Source of the DNA: Flavobacterium sp. N1994
Lineage (GTDB): Bacteria > Bacteroidota > Bacteroidia > Flavobacteriales > Flavobacteriaceae
NCBI RefSeq assembly: GCF_025947145.1
Contig: NZ_CP109999.1
Span: forward strand, 1,984,001 to 2,048,000
DNA length: 64,000 nt
Direction of reading: 5' to 3'
The notes below the pieces were generated by a model, which saw nothing but the letters and a program-made list of their open reading frames with translations, did no database searches and was not told the DNA's origin. Shown here piece after piece: positions 1-7,906 of this stretch (position 1 is its first letter; every line of letters starts with the position of its first letter). The translations under genes were made by a program, and so were the position numbers.

Positions 1-274
1 AGAACGTTCCAATCATCGGTGATTTTATAGTAACATATTTTGAATTATCATCAGCAGTAGGAGCAGCAGTAACCGGAGCGGCAGCAACTGGAGCAGCAGC
101 AGGAGCAGCTATAGCTTGTTGCATTGGTGCTTGTTGTACATAAGTTATATCGTGAGAGTTACCTTCTAATGTAGTTCTGATGGTAATCTTTATATCGCCC
201 GTTTCTAATTTCACTTCTGCAACTCCAGAATTGGATACAAATTTGATTAGGTTTTGAATTTCTTTTAAATCCAT
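1..274 (-). CDS. accB: Biotin carboxyl carrier protein of acetyl-CoA carboxylase, N-terminal part (cut by window edge)
   Basis: The product begins MDLKEIQNLIKFVSNSGVAE, followed by a beta-rich segment (VKLETGDIKITIRTT), an Ala/Pro-rich linker and then KSPMIGTF, which opens the biotinyl domain. This order is typical of AccB, which carries the biotin shuttled between biotin carboxylase and carboxyltransferase in malonyl-CoA synthesis. The gene runs off the left edge, so the biotinylated lysine (EAMKM region) is outside the window. The ATG at 274 lies 23 bases after the fabH stop on the same strand, so both fatty acid genes probably share a transcript. Confidence 0.93.
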   Translation of the reverse strand, partial: MDLKEIQNLIKFVSNSGVAEVKLETGDIKITIRTTLEGNSHDITYVQQAPMQQAIAAPAAAPVAAAPVTAAPTADDNSKYVTIKSPMIGTF

Positions 275-297
275 AATTAGTTAGTTTTAGATTAGTT

Positions 298-1296
298 TTA
301 TTGTTTGTTGTATGCCCATTTCAAGTAGATAGAACCCCACGTGAATCCACCACCAAATGCTGCAAAAATTAAATTATCTCCTTTTTTAAGTTTATCTTCA
401 AAATCACTCAACAACAAAGGCAATGTTGCTGAGGTAGTATTTCCATATCTATGGATGTTTACCAATACTTTATTTTCATCCAGTCCCATTCTACTGGCAG
501 TAGCATCAATGATTCTTTTATTTGCTTGGTGGGCAATTAACCAATTCACATCATCTTTAGTAAGATTGTTACGTTCCATGATTTTCTCACTCACATCAGC
601 CATTCCTGAAACTGCATATTTAAAAACGGTTTTACCATCTTGAAAAACAAAGTGTTGCCCATTAGCAACCGTTTCAGCAGAAGGAGGAAGTATCGATCCA
701 CCAGCATCTATTTTAAGATACTCTCTACCAATTCCGTCACTTCTTAAAAACTCATCTTGCAATCCAAGACCTTCAGTATTAGGCTCAAATAAAACAGCTC
801 CTGCTCCATCTCCAAAGATGATACAAGTAGCTCTATCCGTATAATCGATAATAGAAGACATTTTATCAGCCCCAATCAACAATACTTTTTTGTATCTCCC
901 AGATTGAATATAAGCAGCAGCATTTGACATTCCGTAAAGAAAACTAGAACAAGCAGCTTGCAAGTCATAGGCAAAAGCATTTACTGCACCTATTTGAGAA
1001 GCCACATAAACTCCCGTAGCAGCTACAGGCATATCTGGCGTAGCAGTGGCCATAATGACTAAGTCTATTTCAGCAGGGTTGATATTGGCTTTAGAAATTA
1101 AATCTTGAGCGGCTTTGATAGCCATAAAAGAAGTGCCTTTTCCTTTTTCTTTTAAAAGTCTTCTTTCTTTGATTCCTGTACGAGTGGTAATCCATTCGTC
1201 ATTGGTATCAACCATGGTTTCCAGTACTTGATTTGAGAGTACAAATTCTGGAACATAGGCTCCAACTGCGGTTATTGCGGCTGTAATTGTAGTCAT
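298..1296 (-). CDS. fabH: 3-oxoacyl-ACP synthase III (KASIII)
   Basis: This enzyme condenses acetyl-CoA (or a branched primer) with malonyl-ACP to start fatty acid synthesis. At 332 residues it has normal FabH length. The Cys-His-Asn triad is visible: Cys116 in AACSSF, His256 in AHQANKR and Asn286 in YGNTTSA. The glycine-rich C-terminus (FAAFGGGFTWGS) also fits. It lies between rpmF and accB on the same strand, the common order in this phylum, which ties ribosome and lipid synthesis to one region. A hairpin terminator separates it from rpmF, so it may also have its own promoter. Iso-branched primer use is likely in flavobacteria but cannot be read from the sequence. Confidence 0.97.
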   Translation of the reverse strand: MTTITAAITAVGAYVPEFVLSNQVLETMVDTNDEWITTRTGIKERRLLKEKGKGTSFMAIKAAQDLISKANINPAEIDLVIMATATPDMPVAATGVYVASQIGAVNAFAYDLQAACSSFLYGMSNAAAYIQSGRYKKVLLIGADKMSSIIDYTDRATCIIFGDGAGAVLFEPNTEGLGLQDEFLRSDGIGREYLKIDAGGSILPPSAETVANGQHFVFQDGKTVFKYAVSGMADVSEKIMERNNLTKDDVNWLIAHQANKRIIDATASRMGLDENKVLVNIHRYGNTTSATLPLLLSDFEDKLKKGDNLIFAAFGGGFTWGSIYLKWAYNKQ

Positions 1297-1403
1297 AAAA
1301 GTGGTATTTTTCTAGTCGTTTTTTTCAAAACGAAAAGTTGTGGAAATTACAAAAAAAATTTAAACCTAACTTAATTAGGAGGGGATATTTATTAAATTTC
1401 TTA

Positions 1404-1440
1404 AAACAAAAAACTCCCACAAAGTGAGAGTTTGTTTTGT
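1404..1440 (-). terminator. Rho-independent-type terminator after rpmF
   Basis: An AAACTCCCAC / GTGAGAGTTT hairpin has one mismatch and is flanked by A and T runs that extend the stem (ACAAAA / TTTTGT). It sits 14 bases beyond the rpmF stop on the minus strand. Confidence 0.7.
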
Positions 1441-1453
1441 AAAAAAACTTTAA

Positions 1454-1648
1454 TTAGGCAACAGCTACTGATTTATCAATAACTACTTGTCCTCTGTAAT
1501 ACATTTTACCTTCATGCCAGTAAGCTCTGTGGTATAAATGCGCTTCACCTGTTACAGGACAAGTCGCAATTTGAGCAACAGTTGCTTTATAATGAGTTCT
1601 TCTTTTATCTCTTCTTGTTTTGGAGATTTTTCTCTTAGGATGTGCCAT
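1454..1648 (-). CDS. rpmF: 50S ribosomal protein L32
   Basis: A 64-residue basic protein starting [19 protein letters not shown], the conserved L32 N-terminus. It is a component of the large ribosomal subunit. Only one cysteine is present (in TCPVTG), so the four-cysteine zinc ribbon of some L32 proteins is missing and this is the zinc-independent form. The gene begins 9 bases after the DUF177 gene ends, the widespread yceD-rpmF pairing, and is followed by its own terminator. Confidence 0.97.
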   Translation of the reverse strand: MAHPKRKISKTRRDKRRTHYKATVAQIATCPVTGEAHLYHRAYWHEGKMYYRGQVVIDKSVAVA

Positions 1649-1657
1649 TTTACTATA

Positions 1658-2200
1658 TTATTTATCCGTTAATAGTTGTTTTAATTTGTCCCAACGTGGG
1701 TCAATATCATCTTCTTTTTTTTCTTCTTCTTTTATTTCTTTGACTTGTAACTCATTCAGTTTTTTCAATGCTTCTGTTTGTAAAGTTCCGTCTTTCACGC
1801 CAGGATGAACTCTTTTATGTGGAACTGATAATACAATCATTTCATAAATGTATTGAGACAAATCAATTTGATGTTCACCATGTGGCAGTATCAATAATTC
1901 GTCATTATCATTATTGAATTCGTCACCAAACTGAACCACCAATTTTATTTTACCTTTAATTGGCAAATCAAATGGCTCTCCAGTTAAATCACACGGAACG
2001 TTCACTGTTCCAGTATGTTTAAAGTTGATTTCCAACATGGTAGTCTTCTTTTCCAAGACAACATTAACTGTTACATCACAACTTTCGAATTCATCAAAAC
2101 TAAATTCGTCAAAGAACTTTTTGCTTATTTTAAATTCAAACTGATGCTTTCCTAATTTTAATCCTATAAAAGGAATTAAATATTCATTCATACTTTTCAT
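1658..2200 (-). CDS. DUF177 (YceD-like) protein
   Basis: A 180-residue acidic protein of the DUF177/YceD family. Family members are encoded just upstream of rpmF in most bacteria, and in E. coli and plants they have been linked to 23S rRNA accumulation or processing. The family core VPCDLTGEPFDLPIKGKI is visible around residues 69-86, followed by a charged C-terminal tail (KEIKEEEKKEDDIDPRWDKL). It has no signal peptide or membrane segment, so it should act in the cytoplasm. It is the first gene of the unit that continues into rpmF and probably fabH-accB. The biochemical role is inferred from the family only. Confidence 0.85.
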   Translation of the reverse strand: MKSMNEYLIPFIGLKLGKHQFEFKISKKFFDEFSFDEFESCDVTVNVVLEKKTTMLEINFKHTGTVNVPCDLTGEPFDLPIKGKIKLVVQFGDEFNNDNDELLILPHGEHQIDLSQYIYEMIVLSVPHKRVHPGVKDGTLQTEALKKLNELQVKEIKEEEKKEDDIDPRWDKLKQLLTDK

Positions 2201-2233
2201 CTAAACAACAATTTGAGCCCCAATTAGGGTGTG

Positions 2234-2261
2234 CAAAGATATAAAATTATTGCAATTCCAA
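2234..2261 (-). promoter_or_regulatory. Promoter of the DUF177-rpmF unit
   Basis: Read on the minus strand, TTG (2259-2261) is followed by 17 bases and TATCTTTG (2234-2241), matching the Bacteroidetes -33 / -7 pattern TTG-N17-19-TAnnTTTG. The start codon is 33 bases downstream. Confidence 0.75.
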
Positions 2262-2284
2262 AAGCGTTATAAACATTTTTTTGT

Positions 2285-3331
2285 TTATAACTGTTTTTCT
2301 TTGGTTTTCAGTGGGTTTTTGCTTATTTCTTGATACTCATTTCTTGAATTATAAATATCAATCGCTAAGTAAACCGCTTCTTTAAACGAATTATAATCAG
2401 CAATTCCTTTTCCAGCAATTTCATAAGCAGTTCCATGATCTGGTGAAGTTCTTATTTTATTTAATCCCGCCGTGTAGTTTACACCATTTCCAAAAGATAA
2501 GGTCTTAAACGGAATTAATCCTTGATCATGATAAGTGGCAATAACCGCGTCATATTTTTCATATTGCCCACTACCAAAAAATCCATCCGCGGCATAAGGG
2601 CCAAAAACTAAGGTTCCCTTTTCAAATAATTTCTTTAATGCTGGTTTTACTATTTCATCATCTTCCTTGCCAATAATACCATTGTCTCCAGCATGTGGAT
2701 TCAAAGATAAAACGGCAATTTTGGGTTTGTTAATGCCAAAATCCTGAATCAAACTATGTTTAATGGTTTCTATTTTTTGGAAGATTAACTTTTCTGTCAA
2801 ATGTTTGGCTACTTCATTCACAGGAACATGATCCGTTAAAAGTCCAATTCTTAAATTATCCTGAACCATTAGCATCAAAGCATTTCCTTCAAGTTCTTTG
2901 TCCAAATAATCAGTATGCCCAGGAAATTTAAATTCTTCTGATTGAATATTATATTTATTAATAGGAGCCGTAACTAAAACATCTATTTTATTTTCTTTCA
3001 ATGCTTTTGTTGCTGCCACAAATGATTTAATGGCGTATTTACCAACAGCATCATCGTTCTTTCCGAAATTTAAATCTACTCCTTCTTTCCAAATATTAAG
3101 CACGTTGACTTTACCAAGAACCACTTGGTCGAGTTGGTCAATACCATGTAACGGAGTTTCAAATTCCAAAGTCTTTTTTATAAAAGACATTACTTTAACG
3201 TTAGCAAAAATAACAGGCGTACAAAGTTCTAACATTCTAGAGTCATTAAAAGTCTTTAGAACTACTTCACTGCCAATTCCGTTCAAATCACCGATAGAAA
3301 TTCCGACAATGATATTTTCTGCTTTTTTCAT
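2285..3331 (-). CDS. pdxA: 4-hydroxythreonine-4-phosphate dehydrogenase
   Basis: PdxA oxidises 4-phosphohydroxy-threonine in the DXP-dependent pathway to pyridoxal phosphate. The 348-residue length is normal. The three metal-binding histidines are in place: His168 in TDHVP, His213 in NPHAG and His268 in YHDQG. The N-terminus carries SIGDLNGIGSEV. It is divergent from ribE with 60 bases between the start codons, so two cofactor pathways share a promoter region. The minus-strand TAAATTTG in this gap is a plausible -7 element for pdxA, although no good TTG is at the right distance. Confidence 0.96.
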   Translation of the reverse strand: MKKAENIIVGISIGDLNGIGSEVVLKTFNDSRMLELCTPVIFANVKVMSFIKKTLEFETPLHGIDQLDQVVLGKVNVLNIWKEGVDLNFGKNDDAVGKYAIKSFVAATKALKENKIDVLVTAPINKYNIQSEEFKFPGHTDYLDKELEGNALMLMVQDNLRIGLLTDHVPVNEVAKHLTEKLIFQKIETIKHSLIQDFGINKPKIAVLSLNPHAGDNGIIGKEDDEIVKPALKKLFEKGTLVFGPYAADGFFGSGQYEKYDAVIATYHDQGLIPFKTLSFGNGVNYTAGLNKIRTSPDHGTAYEIAGKGIADYNSFKEAVYLAIDIYNSRNEYQEISKNPLKTKEKQL

Positions 3332-3391
3332 AAGAAGAACAAGTTATTTATTGCTAATTTTGAAGTGCAAATTTAGTAAAATAAAACCACA

Positions 3392-3982
3392 ATGTTTACA
3401 GGAATAATCGAAACCCTTGGAATAATAAAAGATTTAAAAAAGGACAATGATAATCTACATATAACACTCTCTTCAACTATAACCAACGAATTAAAAATTG
3501 ACCAAAGTGTGGCACATAATGGAGTTTGTCTTACTGTAGTCGCCATAAATAATGACGAATATACGGTAACTGCGATCCGAGAAACTATTGAAAAAACAAA
3601 TTTAGCCGATTGGAAAATTGGTGACATTGTTAATTTAGAACGTGCTATGAAACTTGGCGACCGTCTTGACGGACACATTGTTCAAGGTCATGTAGATCAA
3701 TTTGGTATTTGCAAATCTATTGAGGAAGCTAACGGAAGTTGGTACTTTACTTTTGAATACGACAGTAAATTAAATAACATTACTATTGAAAAAGGTTCTA
3801 TAACAGTAAATGGTGTAAGCTTGACAGTTGTCAATTCTAAAGCAAATGAGTTTAGTGTTGCCATCATTCCATATACATACGAACACACAAACTTCAGCAC
3901 TTTTAGTAAAGGCACAAAAATTAATTTAGAATTTGACGTTGTGGGAAAATACGTTGCTAGACTCTATGCTTTGAAACAATAA
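3392..3982 (+). CDS. ribE: Riboflavin synthase alpha subunit
   Basis: This enzyme dismutates two 6,7-dimethyl-8-ribityllumazine molecules into riboflavin and 5-amino-6-ribitylamino-uracil. The 196-residue protein starts MFTGIIETLG, the invariant family start. It has two homologous lumazine-binding halves, shown by NGVCLTVV near residue 47 and again NGVSLTVV near 145. GDRLDGHIVQGHVD marks the start of the second half. A TAATTTTG at 3355-3362 is a possible -7 element 30 bases before the ATG. The gene is monocistronic and ends in a hairpin shared with the convergent neighbour. Confidence 0.97.
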   Translation: MFTGIIETLGIIKDLKKDNDNLHITLSSTITNELKIDQSVAHNGVCLTVVAINNDEYTVTAIRETIEKTNLADWKIGDIVNLERAMKLGDRLDGHIVQGHVDQFGICKSIEEANGSWYFTFEYDSKLNNITIEKGSITVNGVSLTVVNSKANEFSVAIIPYTYEHTNFSTFSKGTKINLEFDVVGKYVARLYALKQ

Positions 3983-4010
3983 AGGATTAGATAACGTTTA
4001 TAAAAAGGAA

Positions 4011-4040
4011 AAGCTTCAAATTAATTTGAAGCTTTTTTTA
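4011..4040. terminator. Bidirectional terminator between ribE and the small Pro-rich protein gene
   Basis: Positions 4011-4034 are a perfect 24-base palindrome whose first half is AAGCTTCAAATT, followed by a T run on the plus strand and preceded by an A run that serves the minus strand. The TAA stop of the minus-strand gene (4021-4023) lies inside the palindrome. Confidence 0.85.
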
Positions 4041-4239
4041 TGTTTTTTATTCTGTTTAATTTGTAAATGCCATAGCACAACGAAGCTATCACCAACAAAA
4101 ACAAACCTGCGTCCAACGGTAATCCTGGAGGAGGCGGTGGTGATGATGGTGGCGGCGGTCCTGAAGCTGCAAAAACATTAGTTTGTTGCAAGAAAAACAC
4201 AACCAGAATAATAATAATTCTATTCGGGACAATTTTCAT
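4021..4239 (-). CDS. Small secreted Pro-rich protein with PID-CTERM-like sorting tail
   Basis: A 72-residue protein in three parts: an N-terminal signal peptide (about residues 1-24, ending VFAASG), a proline run (PPPPSSPPPPPGLPLD), and a C-terminal membrane segment (LFLLVIASLCYGIYKL) with a basic tail (NRIKNIKKASN). The Pro-(Ile/Leu)-Asp motif before a transmembrane helix and basic end resembles the PID-CTERM sorting domain that I recall from flavobacterial proteins. Here the Ile is Leu. There is almost no mature domain between signal and tail, so it could be a small membrane peptide or a minimal substrate of a sorting enzyme. The function is unknown. Confidence 0.7.
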   Translation of the reverse strand: MKIVPNRIIIILVVFFLQQTNVFAASGPPPPSSPPPPPGLPLDAGLFLLVIASLCYGIYKLNRIKNIKKASN

Positions 4240-4419
4240 AGTGCGTAAAAGTATAAAAAAAAACTAATCGTCAAAACTAAATATAAATATAATCGACAAC
4301 TTAACTCAAAATTAATGATTAAAAGCACTATTCCTAAAGTGGTATTGCCCATTTATTAAAAAACAAACTTTATCCTATTAACGGTGTTTTTAATTCTTTG
4401 GTTTTTATTTTCAAAAACA

Positions 4420-4447
4420 ACAAAGACCTCAAAAGAGAGGTCTTTGT
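4420..4447 (-). terminator. Terminator of the CAU tRNA
   Basis: A perfect 11-bp stem (ACAAAGACCTC / GAGGTCTTTGT) with a 6-base loop lies just 3' of the tRNA on the minus strand and is followed there by TTGTTTTTG. The rest of the 4240-4569 stretch is AT-rich spacer plus the tRNA itself; I see no further gene in it. Confidence 0.75.
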
Positions 4448-4451
4448 AATG

Positions 4452-4525
4452 TGGTCCCACTTGGGCTCGAACCAAGGACCACCTGATTATGAGTCAGGTG
4501 CTCTAACCAACTGAGCTATAGGACC
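4452..4525 (-). tRNA. tRNA with CAU anticodon (Met, or Ile2 if modified)
   Basis: A 74-base cloverleaf. The acceptor GGTCCTA pairs with TGGGACC and the discriminator is A. The D arm is GCTCAGTTGGTTAGAGC. The anticodon arm CCTGA-CTCATAA-TCAGG has the anticodon CAT. The T arm is CTTGG-TTCGAGC-CCAAG. CCA is not encoded. A TTG-N20-TAATATTG stands upstream on the minus strand as a possible promoter. CAU may be elongator Met or lysidine-modified Ile (AUA). The sequence alone does not decide between them, although the stem/loop resembles Ile2 tRNAs as much as Met tRNAs. Confidence 0.9.
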
Positions 4526-4569
4526 AGTTTTGAGGTTGCAATATTAGCACTATTTTTTGTTCATTGCAA

Positions 4570-4977
4570 CTATTTTGATGGGATTTCTTGACAAAGTTCA
4601 ATCAAAACGCCATTTGTCCCTTTTGGATGTAAAAAAGCAACTAGTTTATTGTCTGCTCCTTTTTTAGGAGTTTCGTTTAAAATAATAAAGCCTTCTTTTT
4701 TTAACCTGTCCATTTCTTCTAAAATATTCTCAACATCAAAAGCGATGTGGTGAATGCCTTCACCTTTCTTTTCAAGGAATTTTGCAATAGGACTTTCTGG
4801 ATTCGTTGCTTCAAGGAGCTCGATTTTGTTTGGACCATTAATAAAAAAAGATGTTTTTACTCCTTCGCTAGCCACTTCTTCTTCTTTGTAGGGTGGGTTT
4901 CCAAATAGTTTTTCAAAAAGTAAATTTGAATCCTTTAAATTTTTTACAGCAATGCCAATATGTTCTATTTTTCTCAT
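4570..4977 (-). CDS. mce: Methylmalonyl-CoA epimerase
   Basis: This VOC-superfamily metalloenzyme interconverts (R)- and (S)-methylmalonyl-CoA in the propionyl-CoA/succinyl-CoA route. The start MRKIEHIGIAVKN is chosen at the ATG at 4977; an in-frame TTG three codons upstream is less likely. The paired beta-alpha-beta modules show metal ligands in HIGIAV near residue 5, IELLEA, HHIAFDV and LIELCQ near the C-terminus. At 135 residues it has family length. It is transcribed towards the tRNA and has no operon partner in the window. Confidence 0.93.
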   Translation of the reverse strand: MRKIEHIGIAVKNLKDSNLLFEKLFGNPPYKEEEVASEGVKTSFFINGPNKIELLEATNPESPIAKFLEKKGEGIHHIAFDVENILEEMDRLKKEGFIILNETPKKGADNKLVAFLHPKGTNGVLIELCQEIPSK

Positions 4978-5027
4978 GACTTTCAATTGAACTACAAAGG
5001 TAACAAAAATTCAAATGGTTTCTCCTT

Positions 5028-5083
5028 TAGCCCTGATGGGAGCGGCACCGAAGTAGAGCGGACAGCAGGAATATGGATTACTG
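5028..5083. repeat. Short flavobacterial intergenic repeat (TAGCCCTGAT...GCGGACAGCAGGAA type)
   Basis: The mce-rbfA gap holds TAGCCCTGATGGGAGCGGCA, a short middle, then GAGCGGACAGCAGGAA. From memory, intergenic elements of the form TAGCCC(T/C)GAT..GCGGCATCC-hairpin-GGA(A/C)AGCAGGA recur widely in Flavobacterium genomes. This copy appears to have lost most of the central hairpin. It is locally GC-rich compared with its surroundings. No second copy was seen in this window, so the family assignment rests on recall. Confidence 0.5.
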
Positions 5084-5129
5084 AAGTGCCAAAACTTTCG
5101 CTACTAAGCATTATAAAAATTTAAAATTG

Positions 5130-5137
5130 TATTTTTG
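5130..5137 (+). promoter_or_regulatory. -7 element upstream of rbfA
   Basis: TATTTTTG fits TAnnTTTG and ends four bases before the rbfA ATG, so the transcript would have almost no leader. No clear TTG stands 17-20 bases upstream, so the call is tentative. Confidence 0.45.
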
Positions 5138-5141
5138 CAGC

Positions 5142-5534
5142 ATGGAAACGAACAGACAGAAAAAAATTGGCAGTGTATTGCAAAAGGATTTAGTAGATAT
5201 TCTTCAAGGAGAAATACGCAAAAACGGATTGACAAACTTGGTAATTTCCGTTTCTAAAGTGAGTGTTACTACTGATTTGGGTGTGGCTCGCGTTTATTTG
5301 AGTGTCTTTCCACAAGAAAAAGCTGCCGAAATTTTAGCCGCAGTTAAATCGAATATGCCCTTGATTAAGCACGATTTATCTCAACGTGTTAAATTGCAAT
5401 TGCGTAAAGTGCCGAATTTAGCTTTCTATATTGATGACTCTTTGGATTATATAGAAAAGATTGATAATGCCTTAGCAGGTAAAGAAAACCCAATTGAGAA
5501 TCGTGACCTTTTAGACAAACGCAAGAAATTTTAA
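5142..5534 (+). CDS. rbfA: 30S ribosome-binding factor A
   Basis: RbfA binds the 30S subunit during late 16S rRNA maturation and is needed for growth in the cold. The 130-residue protein starts METNRQKKIGSVLQKDLVDI; the ATG at 5142 is preferred over an upstream in-frame codon because it directly follows a promoter-like element. The KH-type fold region includes TDLGVARVYLSVFP and the conserved VPNLAFYIDDSLDYIEKID near residues 97-115. It is separated from the permease gene by 2 bases, so the two are co-transcribed. Confidence 0.95.
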   Translation: METNRQKKIGSVLQKDLVDILQGEIRKNGLTNLVISVSKVSVTTDLGVARVYLSVFPQEKAAEILAAVKSNMPLIKHDLSQRVKLQLRKVPNLAFYIDDSLDYIEKIDNALAGKENPIENRDLLDKRKKF

Positions 5535-5536
5535 AG

Positions 5537-6736
5537 TTGAACTTCCCGCTTTATATAGCCAAACGATACCTTTTTAGCAAAAGTAAAAACAATGCTATCA
5601 ATATTATTACGGGTATTGCTTCGGTTGGTATAATTGTTGGCGCCATGGCTTTGTTTGTGGTATTGTCCGTTTTTAGCGGCTTACGTGATTTTAGTTTGTC
5701 TTTCTCTAATGACTTTGATCCCGATTTAAAAATCAATCCTGTATCTGGAAAAACATTCTTCATCTCTCCTAATCAGGAAAAAGAAATCAAAAATACAGTT
5801 GGTATTGCTTCCTACAGTAAAGTTGTTGAAGAACGTGCACTTTTCTTTTTTAAAGGAAAAGAATTGGTTACTTATTTAAAAGGTGTCGATAGTAATTTCA
5901 CTAAAACTAATGTGGTTGTAAAGAATATTTACAATGGCCAATGGTTGAAACCCAATAGTTATCAGGTTGTTGTAGGCTATGGGATTGCAGATAAATTATC
6001 CATGGGTCTTTTTGACTTTAACAATCCTTTCGAAGTATATGTTCCTAGAAAAGGCAAAGGTGTTATTGAAAGTGAAGCGGAAGCTTTTTATAAATCAGAT
6101 TTGATTCCGATTGGGATTTATGCCATCAGTGAGGATTTGGATAGTAAATATGTGTTTGCAGACTTATCATTGGCACAAGAATTACTAGAACTGAAACCTA
6201 ATCAACTTTCTGGTATCGAAATTAAGTTAAAACCTAATTCAGATGAATCCCAAATCATTTCGAAACTGAATACTATTTTCCAAAATAAAGTTGAAGTTAA
6301 AACACGAGCCCAATTAAATGCTACGCTTTATAAGATGTTGAACACTGAGAATATTGCTGTGTATTTAATTTTTACTTTGGTGATTATCATTGCGCTTTTC
6401 AACTTAATTGGCGCTTTGATTATGATGGTTTTGGATAAAAAAAGCAATTTAAAAACGCTGTTCAATTTAGGTTCTGAAATCAAAGATTTAAAGAAAATAT
6501 TCCTTTTACAAGGTAGTTTATTGACCGTAATTGGTGGAGTTATTGGGTTGTTTTTGGGAATAATCATCGTGTTACTACAACAACATTACAAACTAGTTAT
6601 GATTACGCCATCATTAGCTTATCCGGTTGTTTTTAGTATTCAGAATGTGTTGATAGTTTTCGGAACGATAGTAACACTTGGCTTTATTTCTAGCTGGATT
6701 GCTAGTTCTAGAGTGACCAAAAAACTGTTGGATTAA
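5537..6736 (+). CDS. FtsX/LolC-E type ABC transporter permease
   Basis: A 399-residue inner-membrane permease of the MacB/FtsX family. It has one N-terminal membrane helix (about residues 22-48), a large periplasmic domain, and three C-terminal helices (about 270-300, 320-350, 365-395). Its N-terminus FPLYIAKRYLFSKSKNNAINIITGIASVGIIVGAMAL resembles LolC/LolE, which extract lipoproteins from the inner membrane. No ATPase partner is adjacent. The start appears to be TTG at 5537, two bases after the rbfA stop. The 3' end overlaps the convergent dusB gene by 4 bases. The substrate is inferred from family only. Confidence 0.85.
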   Translation: MNFPLYIAKRYLFSKSKNNAINIITGIASVGIIVGAMALFVVLSVFSGLRDFSLSFSNDFDPDLKINPVSGKTFFISPNQEKEIKNTVGIASYSKVVEERALFFFKGKELVTYLKGVDSNFTKTNVVVKNIYNGQWLKPNSYQVVVGYGIADKLSMGLFDFNNPFEVYVPRKGKGVIESEAEAFYKSDLIPIGIYAISEDLDSKYVFADLSLAQELLELKPNQLSGIEIKLKPNSDESQIISKLNTIFQNKVEVKTRAQLNATLYKMLNTENIAVYLIFTLVIIIALFNLIGALIMMVLDKKSNLKTLFNLGSEIKDLKKIFLLQGSLLTVIGGVIGLFLGIIIVLLQQHYKLVMITPSLAYPVVFSIQNVLIVFGTIVTLGFISSWIASSRVTKKLLD

Positions 6737-7725
6737 ACAAACTGATAATCTGCGTACACTTCTTGAATTTCATTCAAAATTTTGAATAACCCTTCTGCGT
6801 CATCCGTGGTTACTAATCTTTGTTTGTATTCTTTAAAGGAATGCACATTTTTGAAATAATTGGTATAATGACGGCGCATTTCTACAATTCCAACACGTTC
6901 TCCTTTCCAATCCATTGACCAAGTTAAATGATTTCTTGCCGCTTCCACTCGGTCAAGCATTGTAGGTGCAGGTAAATGTTCCCCCGTTTTGAAGTAATGT
7001 TTGATTTCGTTAAAAATCCACGGATAGCCAATGGCAGCACGACCAATCATCATTCCGTCTAAACCGAATTTATTCTTGTATTCCAATGCTTTTTCTGGAG
7101 AATCAATATCTCCGTTTCCAAAAATAGGCATTGTAATTCTGGGATTATTTTTTACTCGGGCAATGTGTGACCAATCCGAATGACCTTTATACATTTGGGC
7201 GCGAGTTCTAGCATGAACGGTTAACGCTTGTACTCCTATATCTTGTAATCTTTCGGCAACCTCATCAACATTGATGGAATTTTCATCCCAACCCAATCGC
7301 GTTTTTACAGTTACTGGAAGATTAGTTCCTTTGATAACGGCTTTGGTCAATCGAACCATCAAATCTACATCTTTCAAAACTCCAGCGCCGGCTCCTTTAC
7401 AAACCACTTTTTTTACGGGGCAACCAAAATTAATATCAACTAAGTCAGGCTGAACGGCATCAACTATTCGAGAAGACATCTCCATTGCTTCTTCATCACC
7501 ACCAAAAATTTGAATTCCGACAGGCCTTTCGTAATCGAAAATATCCAACTTCATTCGGCTTTTCATCGCATCGCGAATTAGTCCTTCTGATGAAATAAAT
7601 TCCGAGTACATCAAGTCAGCACCATGTAATTTACACAGTCTACGAAATGGCGGATCGCTCACGTCTTCCATAGGTGCAAGTAACAAAGGAAAATCCGGTA
7701 ATATGATGTTGCCTATTTTGGGCAT
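6733..7725 (-). CDS. dusB: tRNA-dihydrouridine synthase (DusB type)
   Basis: A flavoenzyme that reduces specific uridines in tRNA D-loops. It is 330 residues with the FMN-binding TIM barrel: LLAPMEDVSDPPFRRL at residues 15-30, the catalytic Cys102 in NFGCPVKKV, VKTRLGW, LTVHARTRAQMYKG, and GNGDI / MIGRAAIGYPWIF near the phosphate site. Length and motifs match DusB best, but the exact uridine cannot be read from sequence. A CAAAAATA (TATTTTTG on the minus strand) at 7742-7749 is a possible -7 element. Confidence 0.93.
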   Translation of the reverse strand: MPKIGNIILPDFPLLLAPMEDVSDPPFRRLCKLHGADLMYSEFISSEGLIRDAMKSRMKLDIFDYERPVGIQIFGGDEEAMEMSSRIVDAVQPDLVDINFGCPVKKVVCKGAGAGVLKDVDLMVRLTKAVIKGTNLPVTVKTRLGWDENSINVDEVAERLQDIGVQALTVHARTRAQMYKGHSDWSHIARVKNNPRITMPIFGNGDIDSPEKALEYKNKFGLDGMMIGRAAIGYPWIFNEIKHYFKTGEHLPAPTMLDRVEAARNHLTWSMDWKGERVGIVEMRRHYTNYFKNVHSFKEYKQRLVTTDDAEGLFKILNEIQEVYADYQFV

Positions 7726-7906
7726 TAGCTATAATTTTTGGCAAAAATACTAATTTTTGTTGGTTTCGGCTTCCAAGACTTTTAAATCAAAACTTTGCGT
7801 TATATTTGCCGATTAAATACGAGAGCGTTTTTGCCCAAAAATTGACAGATACAGAAGATGAAATGCGAAGCATTACATGTTTCCAAAAAGACAATATTAA
7901 GTTTAC

